From Thermotogaceae bacterium (GTDB taxonomy: Bacteria; Thermotogota; Thermotogae; B21-G9; HyVt-16): 6,687 bases of DNA. Positions 4,280 to 6,687 of the stretch are shown in pieces. Below the pieces are notes generated by a model. It saw only the letters and a program-made list of their open reading frames with translations, did no database searches and was not told the DNA's origin. The DNA is taken from assembly GCA_011043375.1 (NCBI GenBank), contig DQYP01000211.1, positions 1-6,687 of the forward strand, given 5' to 3'. Made by a program: the position numbers and the translations under genes. Positions within the stretch are counted from its first letter, which is position 1, and each line of letters begins with the position of its first letter.

Positions 4280-6687
4280 GGATCTTAGCTAAGAGCAAAG
4301 GTATATCCTTGGGAGAGCATACTTCTGACGTTTTAAAAGCTGTTAAGAAGCTTAAAGAGATCTATGAAGGTGACTGGAGGCTTGTAGAACTCTCTGCTAT
4401 CTATCATGACTGGGGGAAATGCTTTCCAGGTTTTCAAAAGAAAGTGGGGAATGAGGATTATCTGAAAATTTTTGGAGACTTACAGAATGTAGAGGATGTT
4501 CCTCACTCCTTTTTAAGTGTTGTGTTCATACCAAAAAATGTACTCATGAGTTTAGATAAGGATGATGCCATGATCGTTCTATCCGCTGTTGCATATCATC
4601 ATTGGAGAGGCAGCTATTTGGATGTACTCATGGGAAGATCTATTGATAAATTGAAAAAAGCTTATAGATGGCTCCTTGAAAATCATGAGAATCTCATCAA
4701 ACTGCTAGAAAAGGAATATTCTGAATTTTTGAAAGAGTTACCTGAATATCTGAAGAACCAGAATTTTAAAGTGACAATTCATAAAGAACTATGTGAATAC
4801 CTATCAAAAGCTTCTCTGATGGACTCGTCACTTCTGATACCACCACATCTGATGTCCACTTTACCCAATTTCGTGACAAGAGAAATAAATATGAACGATG
4901 AAATATACAAAAAGTATATTTTCACAATTGGCAATTTGATGAGAGCTGATAGATTCGCCTCAGCATGTGAAGAAGGCAGAGGGGAGCTAGAAGAAATAGA
5001 AAAAACATATGAAAAAGATCAATTTAAAGTGGTAGAACAGCACCTAATAAAGCAGGGATACCATGCTTGGCAATCTACAAAACTTGAAGGAAGACGTGGT
5101 AAAAACCTTATACTTATAGCACCAACTGGTTCGGGAAAAACGGAATTTGCTATGATGTGGGCAAAGGGAAAAACCATCTTTTCTCTCCCTCTAAGAAGCG
5201 CTGTTAATATGATATACGATCGATTCACAGAATACTTTGGAGAAGAGAATGTAGGAATACTTTATTCAGGAGCAGATCTCTTCTTATTTTTCACCAGATT
5301 TCATGGTGATCCAGATCTTGAGGGAGAAATATTAAAGATAATGAACACTTCAAGATTCCTGTCGTATCCATTCATAGTTTCAACGGGAGATCAACTGTTT
5401 CCAGCTGTACTGAAATATCCAGGTTATGAGATGCTTTACTCAGTTTTTATGAATTCATACCTGATAATCGATGAGATCCAAGCATACGATCCATATGCAT
5501 CAGCGATTATCGTGAAATCCTTTGAAGATATATCTCAGCTTGGTGGGAAATTTCTTCTCATGACAGCCACTTTACCAGGATTTATAAGAAAAGAAATTGA
5601 AAAAAGGGTAAAGGATGTTGAAACACTTGATGTGTATGACGAACTCCAAGGAGATGAGGTAAGAAATGTTATCGAGTTGAAAATGGGAAACTTTGATGCG
5701 ATGATAGAGCAAGTCATCAACTTTTTCAAAGCTGGAAAAAAAGTTCTGGTGATTCGAAACACAGTTTCAGAGGCGGTGAAAACTTATGAAGTTTTGAAAA
5801 AAATCGTGGATAAGGTGATGATAATTCACTCTAGAATGACGCTACATGATAGGAAATCCATTGAGGATAAATTGAAAGCGTATAGGCCTGATGAAAAAGG
5901 CGAAAAAGTTATTTTAGTATCTACCCAAGTCGCTGAAGCTTCGCTCAACATAGATTTTGATGTGTTAATAACTGACATTGCACCCATAGATTCTTTAGTT
6001 CAAAGAATGGGGAGAGTCAGCAGGAAAAATGCTTATTCCTCCGATGAACCAAATGTGATCATGTATGTATTTGAAAAAGAAGGAGAAGGTATAGAAACGT
6101 ATAGGGGAGTATATAAAAAGTCATCAATTCTTACCAGTATCGCTGCTCTTTGCTGTCCTGATAAATTGGAGATAAGTGGTAAGAGAAATCCTCTCAGCAA
6201 CATCGAGAAGGAGATCAAAAAAGCTCTCAAAAAGGAGATGAGACTCAAGATAAGACAAAAAGATAAGAAGAAGATTGTCGAGAAGGTCTACGATTTTCTA
6301 GAAGAGCTAAATGATGAATATATAAACAACTTTTACGATGCTCTCGAAACTCTTGATAGTGGGTACACCTCTGAATCCCGTTCTGATGCTTTGAGGATCT
6401 TCAGAAGGATCTCAAGTGTTGATGTGATTCCTGAAAACCTGGTCAAGGACTTTTTAAAAGCTCTCGAAAGAGGGGATGTATATTCAGCTATTTTGAGAAA
6501 TGTTGTACCAGTTCCTACGTATTCTCTGAGCGACTTTGAAGTTGTACCAATTCCCATTGAAGATAAACGTATTAAGCGGTATCTGAGCGGAATAGTTACA
6601 GTGAAAGGTTTGAAATACCATGAAGGAGTTGGATTATTATCCTCCAAGGATAACAGGGACAATGGTGGCGTATTACCGTATCTGTAA
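4276..6687 (+). CDS. cas3: Cas3 nuclease-helicase (HD domain fused to DExD/H helicase), type I CRISPR effector
   Basis: An 803-aa protein, normal length for fused Cas3, which is recruited to Cascade-bound targets, nicks the displaced strand and degrades it with ATP-driven unwinding. The N-terminal HD domain looks intact: His15, His44-Asp45 (AIYHDWGK), His77, His108-His109 (AYHHW) and a likely Asp225 (MRADRF). Helicase motifs follow in order: Walker A APTGSGKT (282-289), motif II LIIDEIQ (396-402), motif III TATLP (430-434), motif V STQVAEASLNIDFD (549-562) and motif VI QRMGRVSR (576-583). The DEIQ form of motif II is common in type I-B Cas3, as far as I know. A Lys/Glu-rich helical stretch (about 643-680) leads to the C-terminal domain. 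ATG 4276 overlaps the cas5 stop (ATGA), with GGTGA at 4267-4271 as SD. TAA falls on the last base of the window and no frame break is seen, so the gene appears complete. Confidence 0.95.
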   Translation: MRILAKSKGISLGEHTSDVLKAVKKLKEIYEGDWRLVELSAIYHDWGKCFPGFQKKVGNEDYLKIFGDLQNVEDVPHSFLSVVFIPKNVLMSLDKDDAMIVLSAVAYHHWRGSYLDVLMGRSIDKLKKAYRWLLENHENLIKLLEKEYSEFLKELPEYLKNQNFKVTIHKELCEYLSKASLMDSSLLIPPHLMSTLPNFVTREINMNDEIYKKYIFTIGNLMRADRFASACEEGRGELEEIEKTYEKDQFKVVEQHLIKQGYHAWQSTKLEGRRGKNLILIAPTGSGKTEFAMMWAKGKTIFSLPLRSAVNMIYDRFTEYFGEENVGILYSGADLFLFFTRFHGDPDLEGEILKIMNTSRFLSYPFIVSTGDQLFPAVLKYPGYEMLYSVFMNSYLIIDEIQAYDPYASAIIVKSFEDISQLGGKFLLMTATLPGFIRKEIEKRVKDVETLDVYDELQGDEVRNVIELKMGNFDAMIEQVINFFKAGKKVLVIRNTVSEAVKTYEVLKKIVDKVMIIHSRMTLHDRKSIEDKLKAYRPDEKGEKVILVSTQVAEASLNIDFDVLITDIAPIDSLVQRMGRVSRKNAYSSDEPNVIMYVFEKEGEGIETYRGVYKKSSILTSIAALCCPDKLEISGKRNPLSNIEKEIKKALKKEMRLKIRQKDKKKIVEKVYDFLEELNDEYINNFYDALETLDSGYTSESRSDALRIFRRISSVDVIPENLVKDFLKALERGDVYSAILRNVVPVPTYSLSDFEVVPIPIEDKRIKRYLSGIVTVKGLKYHEGVGLLSSKDNRDNGGVLPYL

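Noticed and set aside
1..6687. CRISPR repeat-spacer array or repeat remnants
   Set aside because: I found no 28-37-nt unit repeated at regular intervals and no GTTT...GAAAC-like repeat. Isolated TTGAAAC strings occur inside coding DNA without repetition.

Overview
The window holds one functional block: an uninterrupted, same-strand CRISPR-Cas interference operon in the order cas6 - cas8 (Cst1-type, CXXC-CXXC) - cas7 (Cst2/DevR type) - cas5 - cas3. Gene order and families match the type I-B variant long called the Tneap (Thermotoga neapolitana) subtype. The host is most likely a thermophilic bacterium of the Thermotogota, or possibly a thermophilic Firmicute carrying the same variant. This rests on the Tneap gene set, Lys/Glu-rich proteins, heavy AGA/AGG arginine use, TTG starts and GGAGGTGA-type ribosome binding sites. 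It is an inference, not a species call.

Layout: positions 1-287 are the 3' end of a nitroreductase-family gene that is probably unrelated to CRISPR. Positions 288-472 are an AT-rich gap with a good sigma-70-type promoter (TTGACA, 18 bp, TAAAAT) just before cas6. From 473 to the last base there is essentially no non-coding DNA. cas6/cas8 overlap by 4 nt, cas8/cas7 by 8 nt, cas7/cas5 are 12 nt apart, and cas5/cas3 overlap by 4 nt (ATGA), so one translationally coupled transcript is expected. cas3 ends with its TAA at the last base. The adaptation genes (cas4, cas1, cas2) and the CRISPR array are not in the window. No repeat-spacer array is visible.

How the parts work together (family knowledge): Cas6 cuts the pre-crRNA within repeats. 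Cas7 copies polymerise along the crRNA, Cas5 caps the 5' handle, and Cas8 is the large subunit that recognises the PAM. Cas3 (HD nuclease plus DExD/H helicase) is recruited to unwind and degrade the target. Type I-B loci have no separate small-subunit (cas11) gene. Here an in-frame ATG inside the 3' part of cas8 (2269), preceded by GGGGGTGA at the same 5-nt spacing as the cas7 and cas5 sites, is a strong candidate for an internally translated Cas11 of 86 aa.

The system class is known. The details most worth attention are this internal Cas11 start, a Cas6 with no histidine before residue 81, a strong hairpin inside the cas6 coding sequence, and a drop in GC from the nitroreductase gene into the cas operon.
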